From the NCBI GenBank assembly GCA_002914845.1, contig JXTC01000136.1, forward strand, positions 626,663-690,662: a stretch of DNA of 64,000 bases, given 5' to 3'. Shown one piece after another: positions 10,851 to 22,243 of the stretch. The notes below the pieces were generated by a model. It had not been told where the DNA came from. It searched no databases and saw only the letters and a program-made list of their open reading frames with translations. The position numbers were made by a program, and so were the translations under genes. Position 1 is the first letter of the stretch; each line of letters opens with the position of its first letter. The DNA is from Trema orientale. Lineage: Eukaryota > Streptophyta > Magnoliopsida > Rosales > Cannabaceae.

Positions 10851-11589
10851 TTTGATTTCTGGTTTCTTATTCTTAATTGACTGTTAGATTTTAACAACTA
10901 CATCAAAATAGTTAGAAAACATTATAAATAGTTTCTAGTTTCTAATATTAATTGGTAAATGGTTTTCAGCAACCACAAGATTAACTAGAGCCCAATAGTG
11001 TTAATTGGTTTATGTGTTTTTGGTAACGAAATTAATTTTTCTGATACTATTTATTAGTTATGCATATAGTTTCTTTTATTACTATGGTTGGTTTCTTTAG
11101 TAACTAGAATAGTTTCTCAAATCATTTCTCGATCGTAAAATTCTTTAAGAAGCTTAAATAATAGATCAAAAATGAAAAAAACAATAAATAAAAACGAAAA
11201 AAAAGGAAAAGGAAGTGGGCTTTAAAAAATGAATTTAAAAAGGAGAAAACGAAATAGGAATAAATAAAGGTAAGAGAAAATGGAAAAAGAAAAAAAATAA
11301 AGAGAAAATGAAAAAGAAATAAAAAAGAAAAGAAAGAGTGTGGCCGAAGGGGTTCAAACCCTGATCTAGTACGTGGGACAAAATGAGTTCAGCCACTAAA
11401 CCTGCATTTGCTTCTACTTCATTTATATGAACTTTACAATGAATAAAGGTGTACACCTTACAAAATGGAAATACTTTTGCCCAGACTGTACGGAAAAGTT
11501 ATTGTTTGGGCTAGGTCGTAAAATTGTCATTATTTCTTGGAAAAAACGTACGAAATGTTATTTTCCTTTGAAAAATAAATGGGTTGATT
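10851..11589. other. Decayed repeat flank with SINE-like fragment at 11340-11425
   Basis: Continues with scattered GGTTTC/TAACTAG motifs, then an A/G-rich tract (11160-11340). At 11340-11425 the minus strand has an A-box-like TTTAGTGGCTGAACTC and a B-box-like GGGTTTGAACCCC followed by a T-rich run, possibly a SINE or tRNA relic. No gene supported. Confidence 0.35.
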
Positions 11590-11935
11590 TTTTTAGAAAA
11601 ATCTCGGATTAATTTCGAAAAATATCACTTTCGAAAAGGTTTGAAAAAATATAACTTTTGATAAATATTTAGAAAAATAATACTTTTTTTAAAAAATTGA
11701 TACTCTTTAGTGATACTCGAGGTAACCAGTTAGGTCACTATGGGTACTAATCTAGTTACTTAAGTAACTAATCAAGTTGCCGTAGATAATTTAACAGGTT
11801 GACTCAAGTATCTCACCAATTAATAAAAGTGGTATTTTTCTAAATACTTTCAAAAGTGGTATTTTTCTAACTAAATCTGAGATTTTTCAATTTTTTTTAA
11901 ACTTTTACCGTAAAAAATCTAATTTCCTCTAAAAG
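11590..11935. repeat. Hairpin repeat related to the TAACTAGT family (diverged)
   Basis: The left arm has AAATATTTAGAAAAATAATAC and the right arm GTGGTATTTTTCTAAATAC, bracketing a core with AGTTACTTAAGTAACT. More diverged than the copies at 11965 and 12480. Confidence 0.45.
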
Positions 11936-11964
11936 AATTGGAAACATTGGCTCAGTTTTTTTCT

Positions 11965-12245
11965 AAATTTGATACCGATTTTTTTAGAAAAAAACCATTT
12001 TGTAAAAAAGCTTTTAAAAATATCATTTTCAAAAATAGTAACTGGTAACTAGTTTTCGTGCACTAGTTACTAAAAGTATTTATAAATGATATATAATTCG
12101 TAACTAATAACTGATAACCAATTTTTAAAGATTAGTAATTAGTAATCATTTTTTTTTTTAAAAAAAGTATTTTTCTAAAAACTTTTTTAAAAAATGGTAT
12201 TTTTCTTTTAAAAAAAAAGTGGTACAGAAATTGGAAAAAAAATCT
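11965..12245. repeat. Hairpin repeat with TAACTAGT core, copy B
   Basis: Inverted arms (TTTTTTAGAAAAAAACCATTTT and its inverse near 12180-12225) around AGTAACTGGTAACTAG and its inverse. It is followed by AAATTGGAAAAAAAATCTGA then TCCACCATATTTTTGTAATTT, which also follows copy C. Confidence 0.6.
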
Positions 12246-12479
12246 GATCCACCATATTTTTGTAATTTGTTTTTATTTTTGTGAGTAAAAGTTTTAGAAA
12301 CCCATTTGAATACGGATAGGTGTGATTTAGGCCCAAATTACTTTGGGAAATGGACCTGATTAGGAGTAATTTGGGTGACTTTACTAATATATTTTTTTAA
12401 AAAAGAAAAAAGAAATTAGGCCTTATACAACATTTTTAGACAAAAAAAAAAAAGAAAAATATGGTAGGATCTATTTTTT

Positions 12480-12745
12480 CAGATCCGGTACCCTTTTTAT
12501 TAGAAAAATATCATTTTTGAAAAAATATTTAAGAAAATATCATTTTTTAGGATAGTAACTAGCAACTGGTAACTAGTAATTAAAGGTATTTATTACTGGT
12601 ATATAATTGGTAACTAGTTTTCAGATTCTAGTAACTGATAATCATTTTAAAAATAGTATTTTTGAAAAAGTCTTAAAAATGATATTTTTCTAATAAAAAT
12701 CATACGAGAACTGGAAAAAAAGAAAGAAAAAAACTGACCTCCTTA
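12480..12745. repeat. Hairpin repeat with TAACTAGT core, copy C (cleanest)
   Basis: The left arm TTTTTATTAGAAAAATATCAT is mirrored by ATGATATTTTTCTAATAAAAA at the right, with a core of AACTAGCAACTGGTAACTAG. The flanking text resembles copy B, so the repeated unit is longer than the hairpin. Confidence 0.65.
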
Positions 12746-12954
12746 TTTTTATAATTCTTTTTTATTTTTATAGGTGAACGTATAAGAAACAAAAAAAAAG
12801 GATTTTTTTAGGACTATGAATGTATTAGTGACCACTTTTCTTGTTATAAAGTATAAACAATGTGGCAATACTAATTTTTTTTTTTTTTTTTTACATAACA
12901 CTCCTGTAAAAGTCATTTTACCCAAAATGCTGCAACTCAATGTCCATTTCTAAT

Positions 12955-13343
12955 AATTATTTTAAGGTGAACTGGAAAAGAATACCTAGAAGTTTGAGTA
13001 TTCTGCAATTTAAAATTTGAAGTTTGGACTCTGTAAAATAATACTCTGAGATTAAGAATTTCAGAAAATTAATACTCTAGAAGAATTTTTTGACCAATTT
13101 TAATAATGAAAAACAATAATATCCTCCATTAAAACTGGATTAGTCCTTATTATTCTCCTTAATCTTGAGGGTATTATTGACTTTTTCCAGTTAAAGTTAT
13201 TCAAAAAGTCAATTCGGGATATTAATTTGAAAAAATTCTTAATCTCAAGGTATTAATATGCAAAGTACAAACTTCAGGGTTTAAATTACAGAACACTCAA
13301 ATCTTAGGATATTTTTTTTTTGGTAGTTTATCCAACTATTTTA
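12955..13343. mobile_element. Mutator-like MITE with long inverted ends, copy 1
   Basis: Long (about 100 bp) inverted ends with motifs GAAGTTTG, GCAATTTAAA, CTCTGAGATTAAGAATTTC and AAAATTAATAC on the left, mirrored on the right. Flanked by AATTATTTTA (12955-12964) and AACTATTTTA (13334-13343), a 10-bp target duplication with one mismatch. Long ends and 9-11-bp duplication fit Mutator-type elements. A second copy is at 42409-42765. Confidence 0.75.
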
Positions 13344-13489
13344 CGAGGATTATGTTTTTAGGCAAATTTAAGTAATGTAATACAAGAATTCGTGCGCAGA
13401 TTTTTTTTTTCTTTTTTTTTTTTTTTTTTAACGACAATAACTAGCTTTCTAATTATATGCTATTTTTTTTTTAATAACTAAAAAAGGAG

Positions 13490-15125
13490 AAGTGGGCGAC
13501 CAGCGTGGCTACCCTCCCTGGGCATGACCATAGGAGCTCAAATCCCATTCAAGAATGTTTCCCAAGACCTCATATGTGTGAAACCATTCTCTGTGAAAAG
13601 TCATGTGCCATGTTGCTCCCGAATCCACTAACCAAACATCAGTGAGCTGCCGTCTGTCTTTAGAAACTGTTGCTGCTTCGCTGTACAGGATTTCTCCATC
13701 ATCTGAAGTACTTGCAACATTCCCGTGAGCATTTGATGACTCGGGGTCCTTTCCTCTGGAATCTCCATTCTTCTTGAGTTACCAACACTCCCTTTTGACG
13801 TGCTCTTTCATGCCACAGTGATAACACTTGACATTTTTTTTACTTCTTGATTTTGATCTACCATGACTCTGACTCCCACTGGGGCTACATTCTGTTGATC
13901 TTCCTCTCATCGTTAAGGCCTCTGCTTGCTGTGAACTTACCAATCTGTCTTCCTTGTTCTTATGCCGATTTTCTTATTCGAGAACAGCAGCTGTAAGATT
14001 GTTGAAAACTAGAGTTGTAGCATTGCTAGTCATATTTATGATGAGTTGATCATACGAATCTGGTAGACTCTGAAGTAAGATTTCTACACGTTCATTATCA
14101 TCTATTTTATGCTCCATTAATATGAGCTGTGAAAATAGAGTGTTGAGGGTGTTGATGTGGTCGGTCATCATTGTTGATTCTATCCGAAGGGTATAAAGCC
14201 TTCTCTTCAAGAAAATTTTGTTGTGAAGCGACTTGGCCTGATACAACTTTGTCAGTGTATCCCATATCTCCTTGGCTGACTTCTTTTCCTCAATGCTCAA
14301 CAGGACTCCATCTGCTAACACCAGATGTAAGTTAGCGACAGCATCGCCATCCATCTCGTCCCACCTTTTATCATAAGTAATCTCAGCAGGCCTTTCCCCA
14401 ATTGCTGCTAGGCAATTATCTTTTCTCAAGATTGCCTTTATCTTCATTTTCCACAGCGAGAAATTACTCCTATTAAACTTCTTAATATCGAATTTCGCCG
14501 CCATTTTTGTTTACCACGATTTGTTCAGTTACCACCGTTTCACTGTATGTGAACAGTACCGTATACGTAAATAGTACTGTATATGTGAACAGTACTCCCA
14601 ACCAATGGCTCTGGTACCACTGTTAGGAGATCGACTTTGCGGAAGCGACAACACACAGCTAAAATACGAGTTGAGAAAATTTGGAAAAAATGAAAAATAA
14701 GACACACAAAAGATTTATCATAGTTCACCCAATTTAAGCTACATCCACGGACAAGGCTGTAAAGAATTTTACTATGAAAAGGAGAGTCCAACTCATTTCT
14801 CTCTAAATACAAGGAGAGTACAAATGAATCTCTCTCTCTTGAAATAGGAAAAAACTAAAGTGGGAATTAAGAAGAATTCCTAAAGTTGAACTCTCTCTTG
14901 TATAAGGAAGGAAGATTTTTAAAGGGATAATGAATAAGGGTATAGAGAGGGGTATTTATAGCAGAAAATTCCCTCTCCCTTCTTCCCTTTATTCAACAAT
15001 TGTAGGCACCGATCGGTGCATACTCCACTATTAAGCCACAATTGTGGACTTTAGCCATACATGCATTAAATGCATTCAGGCCTACTCCACCGAATTCTCT
15101 TACCCCATTTTTTTGACTTGAAACA
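13490..15125 (-). mobile_element. Truncated Ty1/copia element (LTR, gag, start of protease)
   Basis: A fossil in minus orientation. The LTR runs from about 15.0-15.13 kb (outer end uncertain; a TGTTTC start near 15125 is one choice) to 14621, ending CCTAACA, with a TATAAATA box near 14953-14961. Next comes a primer-binding site of initiator Met tRNA type (GTGGTACCAGAGC, about 14608-14620). Gag follows (about 14504-13970, begins MAAKFDIKKFNRSNFSLWKM), then a CCHC knuckle (CYHCGMKEHVKREC) and the protease motif DSGATWHM near 13610-13640. Integrase, reverse transcriptase and the second LTR are absent, so the element is broken and cut short. The LTR holds a perfect 14-bp palindrome GCACCGATCGGTGC. 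Confidence 0.8.
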
Positions 15126-15129
15126 CAAA

Positions 15130-16145
15130 GCCATCATAATTGACAAAGTGGCATTACTTATTACAATTTTGACCCAAAAGCTGTAGAAAAGACCTCTAAA
15201 TAAGAGGCAAAGACCACTTTTAGAGAGGGGAGCAAATCCTAGAAAGACTGGAAAGGAGGAGAAGCACCTAGAAAAACAAGGCGAATGAGAGATTGGAGAT
15301 TGGAGAACGAGCGCTAGAGCAACATTATCATATTTTTCTTCTTCTCGTAATCTTTTCTTTAGTTTTATTTTCTTAAAGATGTTGAATCTTTTGGGCGTTA
15401 TTTTTGTGAATTTGATCACTAACTAAATTTGCATTCTTGGGTTACAATTGGATCTCTACATGTAGTTTAAATTACTATATTTTCTCTCTGATTTATGATT
15501 TTAATTATTGAATTATTTATTCTTTTTTGTGCTTAATGCTTCAAATTAACTGGTCATTAATTAAATTGATTAGGTAACCTTTATGAACTTAGAAAAGAAA
15601 TTTTAGATTGAGACCTTGGAGAAATGACATATGATCATTGTTTAAGATGAGTTTGTGCAGGACAGAAATATACTTACATGACATATGTAATCATTAAAAG
15701 AACATGTTCTTACTGAGTCTTTTCGTAATTTAATTCATATAGGAACATAATGAGTTAATTAGAGAAGATATTTCTACATGACCATCGAAAGAGGCTTGTA
15801 GATAAATTAGTATTCTTGGCTGATAATTCAAATTAAATAATATTTCAGAGAGGATAACTAGTAATTTAAGCGAACATATGGTGAAAGTGTAATCCTAGGT
15901 TTAGATTCATTGATACTTTGACAGGAATTGCTACTCGCATTAATTTGTTTTAATTTATTTTCTAGTTTTCTATTAGTTTAATTTTAATTTTAAAAATTTT
16001 CATCGTTGTTTAAATAATGCGAGAACTGATAAGGTTAGTACTTAGCAAGTTATAATAATTTCTTCGTAAGAACAATATCTTTTACTCATTATTATATTAC
16101 TTGTTACGATACATGTGCTTATATTTATAAATTCTATAACACATA
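15130..16145 (+). repeat. Probable solo LTR of a large Ty3/gypsy-type element
   Basis: The layout resembles LTR ends of plant Tat/Ogre-type elements: a TATA-like CTCTAAATAAGAGG (15195), a GAGAGGGGAGCAAATCCTAGAA leader, CTTGGGTTACAATTGGATC (15436), CCTAGGTTTAGATTCATTGAT (15895-15915) and an end near 16142 (TTCTATAACA). No primer-binding site or internal region follows. Family placement rests on remembered features and is tentative. Confidence 0.4.
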
Positions 16146-16367
16146 CTCAAACCCAAATTAAGTCTTGCATGTCCTTTTGACCAATAAAAATAGATATCGG
16201 CCTACTACAATCATCTTCTCTAATCATCTAGATTCGTTTTTAGCTTTAACTCACATTATCATATCAATTTAGATCATGACAATTTGGAAAGTCAAGCTCA
16301 ATATAGAGTTCTCTTTATAAACTATAAAATCACTTTCATTTCTTTTTCTTTTCTTCTTTTCCTTTAA

Positions 16368-16710
16368 GGATGTGTTTGGTAGAGATTTTTTTTTTTTTTT
16401 TTGAGAGATGAGCAAAGCTAAGAATGCTAAAAATTGCACCAAAAAAAAAAAAATTATGTCAATGATGTGATATCAATATTTTATTTTAAAGTAGGACTAA
16501 ACCATTTTGCACTATTTAAAATTTTATGATTGAAAATAATGTCCATTAGTGTAAGTTTTTTGTATAATTTTTTAGCGTTCTAGTATTACTTATTTAATAA
16601 TTCTGTAGTCTCATCTTTACTACCAAATAACATATTTATTTTTCCTCCACTTTATCTTTCATTTTATTTTTTTCCTTTTTTATTTTTTTTATCCTTTACC
16701 AAACATAATA
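16368..16710. mobile_element. MITE with GTTTGGTA ends carrying a nested M1 MITE
   Basis: Outer inverted ends: AAGGATGTGTTTGGTAGAGAT (16368) and ATCCTTTACCAAACATAAT (about 16690-16708). Nested inside, about 16415-16590, is an M1-like element with ends AGAATGCTAAAAATT and AATTTTTTAGCGTTCT. Confidence 0.6.
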
Positions 16711-16794
16711 TATCGATAAGTATTGTGCCATTTTTATATACAGTGTTATTGCACTAATTTAAGAAAGTAAACAAACAAGATCCACACAGAGTGG

Positions 16795-17320
16795 AGCTGT
16801 CAAGAAGGCCAGCCACGGTAGCACGGTACAGCACAACACGCTAAAATGTGGGTCATGCCAGACATGATCCAATTATTTAGATCGTGTCGGGCTCATAACC
16901 AAAGCACGATGAGCTGAGCACAGCACGACACATTATGTTAGAACGTTATACATGTATTATTTTTAATTATTTTTCTAACATACAAGCGCCAACTTAGTTG
17001 AGAGACAATCTATAATTAATTATGGTTTACAATATTTCACAAGTTTTTTTTTTTTTTTTGATTCTTCTTTGGTGTTAAAAAATTTTATCTCTAATTTATT
17101 AGGTTAATTTTTGTTTTTCGTATACATATGAATTATTCGAGAAAAAAAAAGAAAATGTTTATAAAACAGTACTAAAATTAAGTAAATTTTACAAATCAAA
17201 TGGGTCAATTTTGACCTAAATAGACAAGTACGTCTAAGCATGTAGGCTGACACGAAGCACGACATGGCATAACACGTTTAAGCATGGGCCAATGAGTAGT
17301 GTTGAGCCAGTAATTTTAAA
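16795..17320. repeat. GCACGACA-rich dispersed repeat
   Basis: Clusters of GCACGG/GCACGACA/CACGACATGG at 16815-16940 and 17245-17300 bracket an AT-rich middle. This word composition is common in decayed non-autonomous DNA transposons of plants. Ends and target duplication were not resolved. Confidence 0.4.
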
Positions 17321-18119
17321 TTGGGAAAAAGACACGGTGCACTACCTTTTAAAAAATTATACCAATAATACGGTGCAGGTGAAATCTCTTAATTTTATAC
17401 AGTATGTTTTAGAAAAATGACATATTTTCCTTTCTTCCTTCCTTCATTCTCTCGCTCTCCCCCTTCAATTCATTACGACTATATTTTTGGGCCTAAAGTT
17501 GGAGGAGCCTAAATAGAACAAACTATGGCGAGGTTGCTTCGAGGAGAGGGTCATTGACACAGTCGAGGGGATTGCAGCTACTTTGAAGCTTTCTTCCTAC
17601 ACTATAAGTCAAATTTCCTCCTCCATATTATTTTCACAATCCTAATTGATTTTCTTCTCTTCATTTTGGGACAGCTATCTATCAAGAATAGTTTTTAATT
17701 TTGGATTAATTATTTTATTGATCTCTAAAAATTCTTGAAAAAGAAGACACTATTATAAGAAGAATGAATATATATATATATATAAATATATGTATATATT
17801 TATATATGTTAAGGAGTAAATCAAAGATAAAGTCCAAGAAGACGGTGTCGATGGTGGCTGATTACCCATGACCCAACACAGAAATGATTCTTTTTGGGAT
17901 AGCGAGAAGGGGAATTAACTCCAATGAATTTGGGTATGAAGAATTTCGGGTCTTTGTTTGGATTCTGTAAACAGATTTAGCGTTTTGTTTTGCTGTAATG
18001 ACATTTAATCTTCATGAGAATTAGCCTTCAGGACTGTTATTTTACTTATTTGATTGATCTAGGTAATCTTTGATCTTCATGAAAGTAGATTTTTGTTTGT
18101 TTATTTTTAGTGTAGTTGA
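17321..18119. other. Intergenic, possible captured fragment, TA microsatellite
   Basis: GC is slightly raised at 17440-17600 and 17820-17950, but no open frame or domain is seen. An interrupted TA run lies at about 17770-17812. A short internal duplication (ATCTTCATGA motif) occurs at 18010 and 18072. Confidence 0.35.
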
Positions 18120-18660
18120 CTGTTATTCAAAAAGAAACCACAATAGTTTCTAGGAAATTTTTATGGTTTTCTATGATTTACTTAGTTACAGGGCAATCTG
18201 CTAAAAAAAAACCACGATGGTTTCCTGTAATTTATTTAGCTATAGGACATTCTGCAAAAAAAAAACCATAATGGTTTTCTAAAAATATTCATGGTTTCAT
18301 GTGATTTACTTACGTACAGGATATTCGGAAACCACGATAGTTTCCTGTGATTTATTTAGCTACAAGACATTCTGCAAAAAAGAAACCACAATGATTTCCT
18401 GAAAATATTTATGGTTTCATATGATTTACTTACGTACAGGATATTCGGCTAAAAGAAACTAAAATGGTTTCTAGGAAACCTTTGTGCTTTCTTGTGATTT
18501 ACTTACGTACAGGACTTTCGGTTAAAGGAAACCAAACTGGTTTCCATGAAATCTTTGCGGTTTCTTGTGATTTGTTTACTTACAGAACATTCCGCTAATA
18601 GGAAACAAAATTAAACCAAATTGGTTTCCAGGAAACCTTTGTGGTTTCCTGTAAAAAAAA
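18120..18660 (-). repeat. Degenerate ~75-bp minisatellite (GGTTTCC type), array 2, inverted
   Basis: About seven units in the opposite orientation to 9878-10850. Landmarks TTTACTTACGTACAGGA-ATTC and GGTTTC-TGTGATTTA recur at about 18180, 18236, 18310, 18356, 18430, 18505 and 18585 (spacing 46-80 bp). The right flank continues into AAAATATTTAGAAAAATGTC, like the flanks of array 1. Confidence 0.75.
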
Positions 18661-20665
18661 AAAAATGACTTCTTTACTAAAATGCTACCGCGTTTTTTAA
18701 CTTTCAAAATATTTAGAAAAATGTCATAAAAAAGTCGTACGGATTTTTATTATTTTTGAAAGGTCGTAAATTTGATATTATTTTTTGAAAAATAGGTATA
18801 AGTGTCCAAAATTCTTTTAAATTTTGAGTACGATATGGCACAAAAACACGTTTGTGCCCAATTTTAATAGCCTGTGCCAGCAATGGGCATTTGAAAGCTC
18901 TAACAAAGAGTGATACACACTCGTCCCCTTCAATCAAGAGAAATTAGGTGCAAATCGGTACACCACAATGAATAAATTGCATTCATATAACAGGTGGGAC
19001 GTCAATCCTATCTGAATTATGTAGAAATTAAGGATACAATCCTCTCCTACAATCCTAAACCTATAGAAAGTCTTAACAGTATTTTATGACAACTCCAATC
19101 CTGACCTATTAACGCCCCCAAAGTTCAAACACTTCAACTCCCTTACATTTGGTTTGGGTGGCTTGAAGTTTGCGGAGACCGCTGTTGTTGTAGACCAGCC
19201 TAAAGGACTAAGGAGCTTCGGCCATAAGCGGTTGTACTGCTTTTGATGGCTCTAATTGAAAAAGATTAATAATCTGTACTGACACGATCCTTCAATGAAC
19301 AAAAGCTGAATTGGGGAATCCTATGTGATGATCAAACCAGGGAATGAATAGTTTGATTCAGTGAACTCGTAAAATCAAAGAGACAAAGTAAAGCGTCAAA
19401 TCAAAATTAAAGAGACTATATAACATCAAAATGTGACCTTCATACACCTAAAGTTGATAATATCAAGATTTGATGTTTTGGCCCTCTAGGAAATATTTCC
19501 ATCACTTGTGCTTTATCCCTCAAAACCAAATATTTCAAAATCAAATGATAGTGATAATGTATTCACTACAATGACTAAGAGGGAAAAAAAATGCACATGT
19601 TTAAGTAGTCAAATACATTTTTGTATATATTTGTAGCTGAAACAGCTTGAGTGGGATTTCTAAGTTTGTCGTTTTCAGTTCATTAGAGAATCATATTATG
19701 GCATTTCTTAATCATAAGATAAGGACACTAAGCATGCTTCTCTCTGGATAAACTATGAGACAAAGCTACACCCAATTGACAATCAAATTAACCAATTAAA
19801 GGGTAGGCCTTTATTGATGGGACTTAGGTCCATTAATTCAAAATAATGTCAATTAAAACATCCACTCTATCTTTAGCTCATTATTTACATACCATATATG
19901 TGGACATAATTATTTCGTAATGAAGTTGAACCGCTCGATAAACGTGGACTGAGGAATATTTTCAAGCTTCTACCTAACCAAATAAATAAATAAATAAAAA
20001 TAAACACTTAGATATGTGAATGATTGAACCTGTAAGTTGGTTTCCTTTAGTCACATATCATCAATAAATAGAGAATATATAAATCTGCAGAATAAACAAA
20101 TACTCTTGAATCTATGAGATCAGTTCAATGATTTTATTTAAATATTCACATGCTTGGTGTAGATTTTTCTCTTTTTATTTTTTTTTTAAATAATTTTTAG
20201 GCAGCTATCTATGTATCAAGCTTTAGGTTAATAAAATATGTGGCACAACAACACACCTCTATAATTTTCTATGTAGGTTCTACTTATCTTTAGACAAGCC
20301 AAATTTCGAAGCTACGCACTTTAGATAGCCTGATTTGTTATGATAATACGAGAGGAGTAATGCCTTACGGGATTGTTATGCTAGAGTGAACCCTAATGAC
20401 CTACTATTTTACATTTTATATCTCTCAAATCATTACCTCACCAAATCACAAATCATTACCTCATAAGATTTGGATTCATTTTCCATTATAAAAAATACAT
20501 AGAAGATAGAACCAATAAATATTTCTTTATCGATTCTATATTATATCATGTAATTGGCTAAAAGCCTCATGCTCCACTAATTAAGCTCAATTTTCAGTTG
20601 AAATACAAGTAACAAACTAAACTCCAGGTAATAAGCTTCATTAATCCCACTCTTTTTTCATAACC
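18661..20665. other. Intergenic, nothing firmly recognised
   Basis: No gene. A stretch at 19040-19260 is less AT-rich and includes CTATTAACGCCCCCAAAGTTC, reminiscent of retrotransposon LTR text but too little to name. An AATA microsatellite sits at 19978-19998. Confidence 0.4.
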
Positions 20666-21507
20666 TAAGGTCATGTTTGGTACACTGTATAAGGACTCTA
20701 TATTGTACTAATGAAACATAATACGATATTTGGTTGTGCCTTTGTTTTGTATTATTTAATACGACATCAAAATTTAATACAATACAGAGAGTATTATCTA
20801 ATACAGAATAAAAGGTCTGTATTATAGTGTATTACATAATAGGGGCTTATAGAAATATGACCAAATTTTGGGCCTAATTTCAGTAAATGTCCCTTTGTCA
20901 AAAGTTATAGCAAAATGTCCGGTATATATGCATATATACCAAGTGTAAAATTTTATATACTAAGTATAAAAAATTATATACCCAGTGCATTTCAGAACAA
21001 TAACTAAAATTGGTAGATCTGTGTATCTACCAAGTGTAAAAAAATATCTACCTGGACATTTAGCTATAAAATTTTAAAAATAGACATCTACTTAATCAAA
21101 TTTAAAATTTTGGTCATCCACCTAAATTTCTCTACATAATATTAACTTTAACATAGTATTGCATAATACGCATTCTTCTCATTTTTTCTATTCTTAATTT
21201 CTCTCTCACATCACTTTATCCTTTTCAAAAATGGTATTTTTCTAAATTTATATCTAAAAAATGATTTTTTTTAAATAATTTTTTTAAGTGGTAATTTTAC
21301 AAGTGGTATTTTCCTAAATATTTTTTGAAAATGATATTTTTCTAAGTAAATTTTAAAAAATGACATTTTCAAAATTAACTTTTTAATATAACATCTTAAT
21401 ATAAATTCAAAACCAAACATAGTACTGTAATAGAATAATACAATACAATACAATCCAATACAATACATCACAATACAATACAATACGACGCACCAAACAT
21501 GGCCTAA
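20666..21507. mobile_element. Tourist-like (PIF/Harbinger) MITE with a nested insertion
   Basis: Ends GGTCATGTTTGGTACA (20669) and GCACCAAACATGGCC (to 21504), flanked by TAA at 20666-20668 and 21505-21507: a 3-bp target duplication of the TWA type used by PIF/Harbinger. The right part has CAATA pentanucleotide repeats. The second copy at 21652-22240 shares both ends and the interior except for the 20841-21132 insert. Confidence 0.8.
20833..21140. mobile_element. Small MITE inserted into the Tourist-like MITE
   Basis: Insert 20841-21132 is bracketed by TACATAAT (20833-20840 and 21133-21140), an 8-bp target duplication (9 bp with one mismatch). Its ends AGGGGCTTATAGAAATATGACC and GGTCATCCACCTAAATTTCTC are imperfect inverted repeats. 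The sister MITE (near 21822-21834) reads straight through TACATAATTTTAAC, showing the empty site. Confidence 0.8.
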
Positions 21508-21648
21508 AATCACAATACATTACTAAAAATATATATACATACATGTATATAATCGTACATACGTAGATCAATGAAATTATGATGTAATTTCATTGTTTGT
21601 TCGTGACACAATATTGCGTATAAAGTGGTTTCTTGATTCTATGCTCTG

Positions 21649-22243
21649 GAAGGTCATATTTGGTATACTACGTAAAGACTCTGTATCGTATTAATTGAAT
21701 ATAATATTATGTTTGGTTGTGCTTTTGTATTATACTATTTAATACGACATCAAAATTTAATACAACACGGAGAGCATTATATAATACAGAATAAAAGGTC
21801 TGTATTACACTATACTACATAATTTTAACTTTAACATAGTATTATACAATACTCACTTTCTTCACTTTTTCTGTTCTTAATTTCTCCCTCATCATTTTCT
21901 CTCTAACGTCACTTTTATCCCTTTCAAAAGTGGTATTTTCTAAATAAATTTTTAAAAGTGGTATTTTTCTAAATTTATATCTGAAAAGTGGTTTTTTCGT
22001 AAATCAATTTTTAAAAAGTGGTAATTTTACAAGTGGTATTTTCCTAAATCTCTTTTGAAAATGGTATTTTTGTAAGTAAATTTTTAAAAATGATATTTTT
22101 CAAAATTAACTTTTTAATACAACATCTTAATACAAATGCAAAACCAAACATAGTACTGTAAAAGAATAATATAATACAATACAACCCAATACAATACATC
22201 ACAATACAATACAATATAATACGTTGTACCAAACATGGCCGAA
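21649..22243. mobile_element. Tourist-like MITE, copy 2 (uninterrupted)
   Basis: Ends GGTCATATTTGGTATA (21652) and GTACCAAACATGGCC (to 22240). The flanking triplet GAA is present on both sides (21649-21651, 22241-22243), unusual for a TWA-preferring family. Interior colinear with copy 1. Confidence 0.75.

Noticed and set aside
15066-15419. 117-codon minus-strand ORF
   Set aside because: Lies across the junction of two retroelement LTR-like segments and has no domain.
21270-22235. Cys/Tyr/Ile-repeat ORFs (minus strand)
   Set aside because: They arise from the CAATA pentanucleotide repeats inside the two Tourist-like MITEs.
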